A stretch of 39,316 bases of DNA from positions 1-39,316 of the forward strand of contig CABZRA010000006.1 in the NCBI GenBank assembly GCA_902527995.1, in the 5' to 3' direction. This document shows positions 25,670-32,673 of the stretch, one piece after another. Origin of the DNA: an uncultured SAR86 cluster bacterium. GTDB taxonomy: Bacteria; Pseudomonadota; Gammaproteobacteria; Magnimaribacterales; AG-339-G14. The notes under the pieces were generated by a model, which saw only the letters and a program-made list of their open reading frames with translations, ran no database searches and was not told the DNA's origin. Each line of letters begins with the position of its first letter. Position 1 is the first letter of the stretch. A program made the translations under genes and the position numbers.

Positions 25670-26857
25670 TTGAATACATTAAAGATTATTGGTAGAAATA
25701 AAGAGTTATTTTCTATGGATTTGGAGCGTCTTTCAAAGACTCTAGAAAAGACTGTATCTGAATCAAGATTTTTGATTATTGGAGGAGCTGGAACTATAGG
25801 TCAAGCCGTAACTCGAGAAATATTTAAGCGTGATCCGCAAGTACTTCATGTCACAGATATCTCTGAAAATAATATGGTCGAGCTCGTCCGTGATCTTCGA
25901 AGTACTGTTGGTTATAGAGCTGGTGATTTTAAGACTTTTGCAGTAGATTGTGCATCCGTTGAATTTGAGGCTCTTATCAAAAATGAGGGCTCTTATGACT
26001 ACGTGTTCAACTTGTCAGCTTTAAAACATGTAAGAAGTGAAAAGGATGCATATACGCTTATGCGCATGATTATGGTTAATGTATTCAATACACTAAAGAC
26101 ACTGAGGATGGCAAAGGACGTAGGTGCCAAAAAGTATTTTTGTGTGTCGACGGATAAAGCAGCAAATCCAGTTAATATGATGGGTGCCAGTAAGAGAATT
26201 ATGGAGATGTTCTTAATGCGTGAGAGCTTGACCCAAAAAATATCTATGGCTCGTTTTGCAAATGTTGCTTTTTCTGATGGTTCGCTTCTCCATGGTTTTA
26301 ATCAAAGGTTTACAAAAAAACAACCATTCTCTGCCCCAAATGATGTTCGTCGCTATTTTGTAACGCCTCAAGAATCTGGAGAATTGTGTTTGCTCTCTGG
26401 ACTACTTGGCAACAATAGAGATATTTTCTTTCCTAAGCTAAGTGAGAAGTTAAATCTGGTTACTTTCTCTGAAATTGCTGTTAGCTATCTAAGAGAAAGA
26501 GGTTATGAGCCTTATGCGTGCGAGTCCGAGGATGAAGCCCGAGACAGAGCTGAAGATTTGATCGCCAAAAAACAATGGCCTTGTTATTTCTTCAAGAGTG
26601 ATACAACAGGTGAAAAAGACTTCGAAGAGTTTTTTACTGATAACGAAGATATAGATATGGAGCGTTTTGAGACGGTTGGGGTTATCAAAAATCAGCCTGA
26701 TTTCGATGAAGCTAAGTTAGACGATTTTATTCACGGAATTGAAACTCTAAGGGAAAAAGGTACTTGGGCCAAAGATGATATTGTTAAATTGTATTTTGGC
26801 CTCTTACCTGAGTTTGCTCATAAAGAGACCGGTAAATATCTAGATCAGAGGATGTAA
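25670..26857 (+). CDS. Soluble UDP-N-acetylglucosamine 4,6-dehydratase family protein (Polysacc_synt_2)
   Basis: This is a 395-residue SDR of the CapD/PglF/WbpM catalytic-domain family without membrane helices. Visible motifs: IIGGAGTIGQAV (cofactor loop near residue 37), DISENNMVELVRD, LSALKHVRSEKD, STDKAANPVNMMGASK (active-site region with Met in place of Tyr) and RFANVAFSDGS. The acidic C-terminus (ESEDEARDRAEDL, TTGEKDFEEFFT) is typical of a subfamily often found next to a phosphoglycosyl transferase, as here two bases downstream. It should make the 4-keto-6-deoxy intermediate from UDP-GlcNAc. The start at TTG 25670 is kept because the family opens with an IGR-x-x-LF lead, although an ATG at 25715 also exists. 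Confidence 0.88.
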   Translation: MNTLKIIGRNKELFSMDLERLSKTLEKTVSESRFLIIGGAGTIGQAVTREIFKRDPQVLHVTDISENNMVELVRDLRSTVGYRAGDFKTFAVDCASVEFEALIKNEGSYDYVFNLSALKHVRSEKDAYTLMRMIMVNVFNTLKTLRMAKDVGAKKYFCVSTDKAANPVNMMGASKRIMEMFLMRESLTQKISMARFANVAFSDGSLLHGFNQRFTKKQPFSAPNDVRRYFVTPQESGELCLLSGLLGNNRDIFFPKLSEKLNLVTFSEIAVSYLRERGYEPYACESEDEARDRAEDLIAKKQWPCYFFKSDTTGEKDFEEFFTDNEDIDMERFETVGVIKNQPDFDEAKLDDFIHGIETLREKGTWAKDDIVKLYFGLLPEFAHKETGKYLDQRM

Positions 26858-26859
26858 TA

Positions 26860-27537
26860 ATGGATCGTTTTTTTGATATTTTATTTTCCTCGATAGCTTT
26901 ATTGTTACTTTCTCCATTGTTAGTGTCTATAGCAGTAACATTAAGACTCACCGGCGAAGGTGAGGTGTTATTTTTACAGGAACGTATCGGTAAAAGCGGT
27001 GAAACCTTTAAGTTGTTTAAGTTTGCGACTATGCTAAAAAATAGCCCAAACATTGGTACTGGTACGGTGACCATGAGAGGTGATCCTAGAGTACTTCCGG
27101 TAGGCGCATTTTTGCGTAAAACAAAAATGAATGAGCTCCCTCAGCTTTTTAATATATTTTTTGGCGATATGAGCGTTATCGGCCCAAGGCCGCTTACTAC
27201 TCAAACGTTTAGAGCTTATTCGGAGAGCACTCAGCGTCTTATAACGCAAGTTAGACCAGGCCTCTCAGGGGTAGGTTCAATTATATTTCGTGGTGAGGAA
27301 GAGATAATGCATGGTGCAACCGCTTCCATTGACTTCTATGCGAATGTTATTGCGTCCTATAAGGGGGCGCTTGAGGAGTGGTTTATCTCGAATAAGTGCC
27401 TGTATATTTATTTTGTGGCGATTTTTGTCACAGCTTGGACGGTTCTTGTTCCAAGTACAAAGATAGCGTGGAGAGTTTTTAAGGATTTACCCGAGCCCCC
27501 GACCGAGTTGAAGCAAGTGCTGAATTTTAGTGAATAA
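26860..27537 (+). CDS. Second phosphoglycosyl transferase-like protein, catalytic Asp replaced by Asn
   Basis: This 225-residue member of the bacterial sugar transferase family has an N-terminal hydrophobic helix (about 3-30), QERIGKSGE, MSVIGPRPLT and a C-terminal hydrophobic segment near 185-205. Two key places differ from the canonical enzymes: the Arg of KFRSM is Ala (LFKFATML), and the Asp-Glu dyad reads Asn-91-Glu-92 in KMNELPQLFN. The aspartate forms the covalent intermediate in PglC, so activity by that route is doubtful. From memory, Asn is common in one subfamily that travels with the soluble 4,6-dehydratase, which is the neighbour here. AGAGG before the ATG is a fair ribosome site. 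It is the last gene of the polysaccharide cluster. Confidence 0.82.
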   Translation: MDRFFDILFSSIALLLLSPLLVSIAVTLRLTGEGEVLFLQERIGKSGETFKLFKFATMLKNSPNIGTGTVTMRGDPRVLPVGAFLRKTKMNELPQLFNIFFGDMSVIGPRPLTTQTFRAYSESTQRLITQVRPGLSGVGSIIFRGEEEIMHGATASIDFYANVIASYKGALEEWFISNKCLYIYFVAIFVTAWTVLVPSTKIAWRVFKDLPEPPTELKQVLNFSE

Positions 27538-27688
27538 TTGTTGTGGCTGTTCTTTTCCCATTAACATGATCTAATTTATAAGATATGACATTGCAGTGGA
27601 ATCCTTCTGTCAAACCCCTCTGAGCATTATCCTTTCTAGCGGCTCACTTTGTTCTAATAGATCAAGTGTTGTACCTACTCTAAATGAA

Positions 27689-27705
27689 CGGCCGCTGAGC
27701 GGCTG
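27689..27705. repeat. GC-rich inverted repeat, possible terminator of the polysaccharide cluster
   Basis: The 17 bases fold as a seven-pair stem (one G-T) around a TGA loop: CGGCCGC / GCGGCTG. It lies about 150 bases after the last glycan gene. There is no run of T directly after it, so it is not a standard intrinsic terminator. An AGCGGC copy occurs upstream near 27640. It could be a weak terminator, mRNA 3' structure or a protein site. Confidence 0.4.
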
Positions 27706-27718
27706 TATCTAGCTCTTT

Positions 27719-27745
27719 CTGACACCTGATAAATAAACTTATAAT
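27719..27745 (+). promoter_or_regulatory. Candidate sigma-70 promoter upstream of galU
   Basis: CTGACA at 27719-27724 (five of six matches to TTGACA) lies 15 bases before TATAAT at 27740-27745. The spacing is shorter than the preferred 17. It would give a leader of about 80 bases before the galU ATG. Another TATAAT lies at 27773-27778 inside the palindrome but has no -35 partner. Confidence 0.4.
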
Positions 27746-27769
27746 CGATAAAGAAAACTAGTAAGATCG

Positions 27770-27786
27770 ACTTATAATTTATAAGT
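27770..27786. repeat. Perfect 17-base AT palindrome upstream of galU
   Basis: ACTTATAA-T-TTATAAGT reads the same on both strands around one central base. A third ACTTATAA half-site occurs at 27737-27744, overlapping the candidate -10 box. It lies 46 bases before galU, downstream of the candidate start point, so it could be an operator for a dimeric regulator or an RNA hairpin in the leader. AT-rich sequence makes chance palindromes more likely. Confidence 0.4.
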
Positions 27787-27832
27787 ACTTTCCTTTTGAT
27801 TATCTTTAAAAAATAACTCACTTATATATTTA

Positions 27833-28717
27833 ATGAAAAAAATTAATAAAGTAATAGTTCCTGTAGCTGGTTTAGGCACAAGGATGCTTCCCGCAACAAA
27901 GGCAATTCCAAAAGAAATGCTGCCTGTGCTAAATAAACCAATTATTCAATATATAGTTGAAGAAGCAATTTATGCAGGATTTAAAGAGATTATTTTAGTG
28001 ACACATTCAAGCAAATCTTCTATAGAAAATCACTTTGATAAAAGCTTTGAACTAGAAGCAACTCTCGAAAAAAGAGTAAAAAGAGGAACGTTAAAAGAAA
28101 TACAAGCTTTATCAAAATTAAATGTCTCTATGCAAAGTATTAGACAAGGCGAAGCTAAGGGCTTGGGACATGCAATTCTTTGTGCTAAGCAATTAATAGG
28201 AAAAGAACCCTTTGCCGTCATACTGCCAGACATGCTCATTAGCAAAGATAAAGGAAATGCTGGAGATTCACTTAAAGAAATGAGATTAAACTTTGAAAAG
28301 GAAGAGATTTCTTCTGTTCTTCTTGGCAAGGCGAAAAAAGCAGATATTTCAAAATATGGAATTGCTCAAATCAAAAAGAATTCTAAATTGCCTGGACTTG
28401 GATTAATTGAAAGAATGATTGAAAAGCCTTCGATTAAAAGAGCTCCATCAAATTTATATGCTGTAGGAAGATATATATTTAATAATGATTTTTTTAAATA
28501 TCTTTCAAAAGTGAAGCCAGATAAAACCAATGAAATTCAATTAACCGATGCCATAGAGCATTACATAAAAGACGAAAAGAAAGTTAGTGCTTTTGCTTTG
28601 GAGGGTAATATATTTGATTGTGGAGACAATGCTGACTATATTTTAGCTAACATAGAATTTGCGATGAGAGATTCTATAATGAAATCCAAGATAAAAAATC
28701 ACTTGAAAATTAATTAG
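27833..28717 (+). CDS. galU: UTP-glucose-1-phosphate uridylyltransferase
   Basis: This 294-residue enzyme makes UDP-glucose from UTP and glucose 1-phosphate. The nucleotide loop VAGLGTRMLPATKAIPKEML at residues 11-30 is diagnostic, followed by YIVEEA, QGEAKGLGHAILCAK, FAVILPDMLI and the late FDCGDNADYI. The length matches bacterial GalU (about 290-300). The ATG lacks a clear Shine-Dalgarno. The gene sits at the start of the core region and its strong A richness differs from the glycan genes upstream, so it looks like a resident housekeeping gene and not part of the transferred cluster, though UDP-glucose may feed that cluster. The RNase D-like gene follows two bases after the stop. Confidence 0.96.
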   Translation: MKKINKVIVPVAGLGTRMLPATKAIPKEMLPVLNKPIIQYIVEEAIYAGFKEIILVTHSSKSSIENHFDKSFELEATLEKRVKRGTLKEIQALSKLNVSMQSIRQGEAKGLGHAILCAKQLIGKEPFAVILPDMLISKDKGNAGDSLKEMRLNFEKEEISSVLLGKAKKADISKYGIAQIKKNSKLPGLGLIERMIEKPSIKRAPSNLYAVGRYIFNNDFFKYLSKVKPDKTNEIQLTDAIEHYIKDEKKVSAFALEGNIFDCGDNADYILANIEFAMRDSIMKSKIKNHLKIN

Positions 28718-28719
28718 TT

Positions 28720-29586
28720 TTGATAGGTTTTTTAAAAAAATTTGGGTTTTATTTAATAAATAAAAAACCAATTTATCTAATAGATTCAGAGGAAGATTTT
28801 AATTTTTTAATTTTTTCTTTAAAAAATGAAGAGATACTGGGGATCGATACTGAATTTGATTGGCGTACTACTTATTTTCCTATTCTATCTCTTCTTCAAA
28901 TTTCCGCTAAAGATAAAATTTTTTTAATTGATTGTTTACAGTTTAAAAATCCAAAAAAACTAAAAAACTTAAAAAATATCTTAGAAGACCAAAATCGACT
29001 AATTGTCTTTCATTCCTCGAGAAGCGACTCTACAGTCTTATGTACAAATCTAAACATTAAAGTTAAAAATGTTTTTGACATTCAGATTGCAGAGAAAATA
29101 ATTCTTGGCGGAGACATAAAAAATTATGCCTCAATTGTAAAATCATACTTAAATATTTTTTTGGATAAATCTGAAACAAACTCAAATTGGCTTAAAAGAC
29201 CATTTACAAAAAGCCAAATAAATTACGCAGCTAACGATGTCAGGTTTCTTATTAGAATTTACGATAAACAAAAAAAGATCCTCAAAAAAAAGAACGCTTA
29301 TTACACCGTCAAAGACTTATCACAAAAAGAAGTTAGTTTAGGATCGCTAAAATTATATATTCCAAGATTAAAAAAATTAAAATTTCATAATAAAATTGAA
29401 AAAGATTTATTCATGTGGCGAGAAAATATGGCCATGGAAAGAAATGTTCCTCCGTCTTATATATTCAAAGATAAACATTTTAAAAAAATTCTAAAGGCTT
29501 TTGATGAAAATACTCAAAAAGATACCATTTATGATATTTTGAAGAACGAAAAATTAGCAAATAATCTAATAGAGAGTTTTGAGTAA
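28720..29586 (+). CDS. rnd: RNase D-like 3'-5' exoribonuclease with one HRDC domain
   Basis: This 288-residue protein belongs to the DEDDy exonuclease family. Motif I is IDTEFDW (Asp-43, Glu-45), motif II FHSSRSDSTVL (Asp-103) and motif III YAANDVRFL (Tyr-169, Asp-173), all complete. An HRDC-like helical domain follows at about 200-285, with LFMWRENMAMERNVPPSYIFKD. E. coli RNase D is near 375 residues with two HRDC-like domains; here only one is present, so the protein is a short form. It would trim 3' ends of tRNA and other small RNAs. The start is TTG at 28720, just behind galU; the unusual start suggests low expression or a shortened N-terminus, since the family typically has few residues before motif I. 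It is one of the most A/T-rich genes here. Confidence 0.88.
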   Translation: MIGFLKKFGFYLINKKPIYLIDSEEDFNFLIFSLKNEEILGIDTEFDWRTTYFPILSLLQISAKDKIFLIDCLQFKNPKKLKNLKNILEDQNRLIVFHSSRSDSTVLCTNLNIKVKNVFDIQIAEKIILGGDIKNYASIVKSYLNIFLDKSETNSNWLKRPFTKSQINYAANDVRFLIRIYDKQKKILKKKNAYYTVKDLSQKEVSLGSLKLYIPRLKKLKFHNKIEKDLFMWRENMAMERNVPPSYIFKDKHFKKILKAFDENTQKDTIYDILKNEKLANNLIESFE

Positions 29587-29909
29587 TGTATTTTTTTTGG
29601 ATTCTTTATTTTGCTCTTTCTTTTTTGATATCTTTTGCTTTTTATAAGCTTTTTTCTTATCGAACGTTAGGATTTATATCCTCCATCATACTGTATGGAT
29701 TATTATCAGGTGTTTGGTTTATCTATCCAGGTAGTCAAGAATTGGCTCCCATTGCTTCAATACTTTTTTTGGAGAATACAATTATTGAAAGCAATGGATA
29801 TTTAAGATTATTTAGGCCCTTTTTAATATCTTTATTTGTAGGATTATTTTTTGGACTGATATTTATTTTTTTAAAAAAGAAACTAAGTATTGGAAAGAGA
29901 AAAGATTGA
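29586..29909 (+). CDS. Small membrane protein of unknown function
   Basis: I do not recognise this 107-residue protein. It has three clear hydrophobic segments at about 2-20, 28-46 and 78-97, ending in a basic tail (KKKLSIGKRKD) that would face the cytoplasm. The ATG shares a base with the stop of the RNase D-like gene (TAATG), so it is translated from the same mRNA. Its last 27 bases overlap the end of a convergent methyltransferase gene on the other strand. Codon usage and A/T content match the neighbours, and the membrane pattern is regular enough for a real protein. Confidence 0.7.
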   Translation: MYFFWILYFALSFLISFAFYKLFSYRTLGFISSIILYGLLSGVWFIYPGSQELAPIASILFLENTIIESNGYLRLFRPFLISLFVGLFFGLIFIFLKKKLSIGKRKD

Positions 29910-30551
29910 AAACTTCCAGTAATTAATTCCATCTTTTTTACAAAAAGACCCTCTATCCAAGATATCAATATTTTGATTTAGCCTTTTAGAGAAAGGAACC
30001 TTTTCTGAATATATTTTTTGATAAGAATCAGGAAAAAACTGTTCGAAAGCTGTAAAGATTGATTTTTCATCTGAAAAAGATGTAGTACAAATGACTAATT
30101 CGCCATTCTCTTTTAAAAATTCCTTAGAATTAGCTATTACATTTAATATCAAATTTGCTCCAGAATCGTCAGCCTTAGGAACTTCCTCTGGAAACCAACC
30201 GGTTAGTCGGGCTACTTCTTCTTTCACCCCAGACACATCACAACATATCAAATCATATTTTTTTGAAACATTTTCAAATAAATTAGATTCAAAAACATTA
30301 ATACTCGCATTATTTAGATCAGAATTTTTTTTTGCAAACTTTAAATGTTCGTCATAAATATCTATGGCATCAACGCTTGTTGCTCCGTTTTTAGCAAAAT
30401 AAATAGCTAACGGACCAATTCCACATCCTAAATCCAGAATATTTTTATTTTTAAAGTTTGTATTTAATGCACATTTTTCACTTAATAAAGTTGGCCTAAA
30501 AACTTTCTCATTGTATTCAAGCTCTATGTTTAAAAAATTTACTTTATTCAT
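29883..30551 (-). CDS. Class I SAM-dependent methyltransferase, small-domain type
   Basis: This 222-residue protein carries ILDLGCGIGPLAIYFAKNG (SAM motif I), AIDIYDEHLKFAKKN (motif II with the acidic residue binding ribose) and DLICCDVSGV at motif IV. It resembles the PrmC/RsmC 'MTS' group, yet the NPPY motif needed for methylation of amide nitrogens or base amines is replaced by CDVSG, so the target is different or unknown. The ATG at 30551 overlaps the TGA of the phosphoesterase (TGATG); a TTG one codon earlier is less likely. It is the last gene of a - strand operon and overlaps a convergent gene by 27 bases. Confidence 0.75.
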   Translation of the reverse strand: MNKVNFLNIELEYNEKVFRPTLLSEKCALNTNFKNKNILDLGCGIGPLAIYFAKNGATSVDAIDIYDEHLKFAKKNSDLNNASINVFESNLFENVSKKYDLICCDVSGVKEEVARLTGWFPEEVPKADDSGANLILNVIANSKEFLKENGELVICTTSFSDEKSIFTAFEQFFPDSYQKIYSEKVPFSKRLNQNIDILDRGSFCKKDGINYWKFSIFSLSNT

Positions 30552-31039
30552 CAAAAATTTATCACCTTGGGCGGAGGGTTTTCAATATCTAAAATACCTA
30601 TTTGATTTTTCCCTTTTAAAAATCCTGCACATTCTCCGGGATTAAAAATTATTGTTTCATTGATTACTTCATTTCTATATCGATGAGTGTGACCATGGAA
30701 TATAAAATCGGATTGATCAATTAAACTCTCATTTATTAATTCTGGGTGATGCACAATTGTAATTTTTTTGTTACTCAATTTAAAGGAAAAAGGTTCGTCA
30801 TGCAGATTGCATTTGAATTGGTTCGAAGTTTCCAATAGATCATTTTTTTCATCAATGTCGTTATTTCCAAAAACTCCTAACAACTTACAATTTAGCTTTT
30901 CAAAAGCTTTTAAAGATTTTGGGAGAGTTACATCACCGGTATGTATAACTAAATCTACTTCTTCCGCATTAAAAATTTCGCATATTTTAGAGATATTTTT
31001 TAAGTTGTTGTGAGTATCTCCAACAATTCCAATGATCAA
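30551..31039 (-). CDS. YfcE/MJ0936-type metallophosphoesterase
   Basis: This 162-residue calcineurin-like phosphoesterase has a full set of metal motifs: GIVGDTHNN (D-x-H), HTGDVT (GD), GVFGNNDI (GNxD/E), VHHPELI (H) and FHGHTHRYR (GHTH). Such small proteins hydrolyse phosphodiesters in vitro; natural substrates are mostly unknown. The start is TTG at 31039, directly after the stop of the thiolase gene, and no ATG is available before the first motif. It lies in a four-gene - strand operon. There is no signal peptide, so it is cytoplasmic. Confidence 0.88.
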   Translation of the reverse strand: MIIGIVGDTHNNLKNISKICEIFNAEEVDLVIHTGDVTLPKSLKAFEKLNCKLLGVFGNNDIDEKNDLLETSNQFKCNLHDEPFSFKLSNKKITIVHHPELINESLIDQSDFIFHGHTHRYRNEVINETIIFNPGECAGFLKGKNQIGILDIENPPPKVINF

Positions 31040-32182
31040 TTAAGAGGTTTTTTCAAGGATATGAATGCCACAAGCAGTGCCAAGACCAATGACATGAGTC
31101 ATTCCTATCTTCGCACCTTCAACTTGTCTTTTACCAGCTTCTCCTCTTAAATGAGTACAGATTTCGTATATGTTTGCAATTCCAGTAGCTCCTAACGGAT
31201 GGCCTTTAGAGAGTAATCCTCCAGAAACGTTTACTGGTACTTTCCCACCTAGCTCCACATGACCTTCATCAATCATTTTGCCAGCTTCACCATCTTTACA
31301 AAGACCTAGGTTTTCATAATGCAACATCTCAGCTGTTGCAAAACAATCGTGTAGCTCCACAAGGTTTACATCTTCCGGGCCTATGCCGGCTTGTTCGTAT
31401 GCATCTTTAGCAGCCAACCTAGTGCAAGCATTGACGTCTGGCATGACTAAATCTCTATCAGTGTAAGGGTCACTGGCCATAGCAGAAGCTCTCACTTTAA
31501 CTGCTCTAGCCATTCCAAGCTCTTTTGCTTTCTTTTCTGAGACCAATACAGCAGCTGCAGAGCCATCAACGTTAACTGAGCACATTAGTTTAGTGTTCGG
31601 GTAAGAAATCATTTCTGCATTCATGACGTCATCTAAAGGAGTCTCAATTTGGTACATCGCTTTTGGATTCATAGTCGAATGATGATGATTTTTTACTGAA
31701 ATTTTTGCAAACTGCTCGAAAGTAGTCCCATATTCTTTGGCATGTTCCATTCCTGCTTCAGCAAAAACGCATGGCATTGTGCCAGAACCTAAGAGACCCT
31801 CCTTGGGAATTCCATCACCTGTTCCAGCTCCACCAAGCAACCCTTTACCCATTTGTTCTACCCCAACAGCTAAGACGACATCATACATGCCAGCTTTTAT
31901 CGACATCCAAGCTTCTCTAAAGGCAGTAGCACCAGTAGCGCAAGCGTTAGCGACGTTAACAACTGGCATTCCGGTCTGTCCAATTTCTTGAAGAATTCTT
32001 TGACCAACCATACCACTCGCTTGTCCTAAATTTCCGCAATAAAGTGCTTGCATGTCTTGAATACCAAGACCAGCATCGTCAAGTGCCATCAAAGCTGCTT
32101 CCGCACCTATGTTAGGAACGCTTCGGTCAGGAAACCTTCCAAATTTAATCATATCTACTCCCATTACATATACATTGCTCAT
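31040..32182 (-). CDS. SCP2-type thiolase (acetyl-CoA acetyltransferase family)
   Basis: This 380-residue thiolase-fold enzyme has the nucleophile Cys-81 in NVANACATGATAF, the NVSGGLLSKGHPLGATG motif with the catalytic His, and a second Cys near the end in GLGTACGIHIL. The overall form (about 380-390 residues, early VYVMGVDMIKFGRF) is that of the sterol-carrier/lipid-transfer thiolases instead of FadA or PhaA. The adjacent DUF35 protein, 12 bases upstream, is a well-known partner of this group and binds substrate acyl chains. GAGGT before the ATG is a good ribosome site. Likely role: cleavage or formation of a 3-ketoacyl-CoA; the particular chain or sterol side chain is unknown. Confidence 0.9.
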   Translation of the reverse strand: MSNVYVMGVDMIKFGRFPDRSVPNIGAEAALMALDDAGLGIQDMQALYCGNLGQASGMVGQRILQEIGQTGMPVVNVANACATGATAFREAWMSIKAGMYDVVLAVGVEQMGKGLLGGAGTGDGIPKEGLLGSGTMPCVFAEAGMEHAKEYGTTFEQFAKISVKNHHHSTMNPKAMYQIETPLDDVMNAEMISYPNTKLMCSVNVDGSAAAVLVSEKKAKELGMARAVKVRASAMASDPYTDRDLVMPDVNACTRLAAKDAYEQAGIGPEDVNLVELHDCFATAEMLHYENLGLCKDGEAGKMIDEGHVELGGKVPVNVSGGLLSKGHPLGATGIANIYEICTHLRGEAGKRQVEGAKIGMTHVIGLGTACGIHILEKTS

Positions 32183-32194
32183 ATTTTTACCTCA

Positions 32195-32605
32195 TCAAAT
32201 TGGTTCAAAAAAATAACTTAAATAAGAATTACCTTCTTTATCTTTTCTGCCTAGCGCGTCACCAAAAATAACTTTTACTGGCATGCTGAATTCAATTTTA
32301 TCAGGATCTGGCTCAATGTTGATAAGATTTCCTTTTATTGTGCCGCCACCTTCCAAGTCAACAATTGCTGATACATAAGGAACATCTATGCCAGGAAAAG
32401 ATCTATACACTATAGCAAAGCTATGCAAGGTGCCTTTATCTGAAAGCCGAATCACTTCCATTTCGTCTCTAGCAAAACACTTAGAACATACGTTTCTCTC
32501 TCCTAAGTAAGTAGCATTGCATTTTTTACAGCGGTAACCTTCAAGGTAAGGTTCTCCTTTTTCAGGAATTTTTAGGTAGTCAACTACCGGCAGCGGTTTG
32601 CTCAT
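32195..32605 (-). CDS. DUF35 OB-fold protein with N-terminal zinc ribbon, thiolase partner
   Basis: This 136-residue protein has a rubredoxin-like zinc ribbon at about 25-45 (YRCKKCNATYLG then NVCSKCFA, two CxxC pairs) and an OB fold with SFAIVYRSFPGIDVPYVSAIV, GTIKGNLI and MPVKVIFGD. This pair of domains accompanies SCP2-type thiolases and HMG-CoA pathway enzymes in archaea and bacteria, where it holds CoA or substrate. It lies just upstream of the thiolase in the same - strand operon, consistent with complex formation. GGGAGA before the ATG is a strong ribosome site. It is the first gene of the operon. Confidence 0.92.
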   Translation of the reverse strand: MSKPLPVVDYLKIPEKGEPYLEGYRCKKCNATYLGERNVCSKCFARDEMEVIRLSDKGTLHSFAIVYRSFPGIDVPYVSAIVDLEGGGTIKGNLINIEPDPDKIEFSMPVKVIFGDALGRKDKEGNSYLSYFFEPI

Positions 32606-32673
32606 AATTCTCCCAATAAACTCAATTATGTAAGATAATTAAAACACAGCAACATAAAAAATTTAATAAAAAT
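32606..32673. promoter_or_regulatory. Divergent intergenic region between the DUF35 gene and the DjlA-like gene
   Basis: These 68 bases must hold promoters for both directions. On the - strand the ribosome site GGGAGA lies next to the DUF35 start and a CATAAT-like -10 box is nearby. On the + strand GATAAT at 32634-32639 is a possible -10. No clear -35 boxes are seen. The DjlA-like ATG has no Shine-Dalgarno. Confidence 0.35.

Larger units (their letters stand above)
27538..27832 (+). other. Intergenic boundary between the polysaccharide cluster and galU
   Basis: This is 295 bases without an ORF of plausible coding sequence on either strand, and without a tRNA that I can fold by eye. It separates the last glycan gene from galU and coincides with a change from mixed to very A/T-rich coding sequence. 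It contains a GC-rich hairpin, a possible promoter and an AT palindrome, listed separately. Confidence 0.6.

Noticed and set aside
27538-27832. tRNA or attachment site at the cluster boundary
   Set aside because: No cloverleaf, CCA end or integrase gene is seen; only short inverted repeats are present.
28030-28329. Antisense 99-codon frame within galU
   Set aside because: It is a shadow of the well-conserved galU coding frame, with serine- and leucine-rich random-like sequence.
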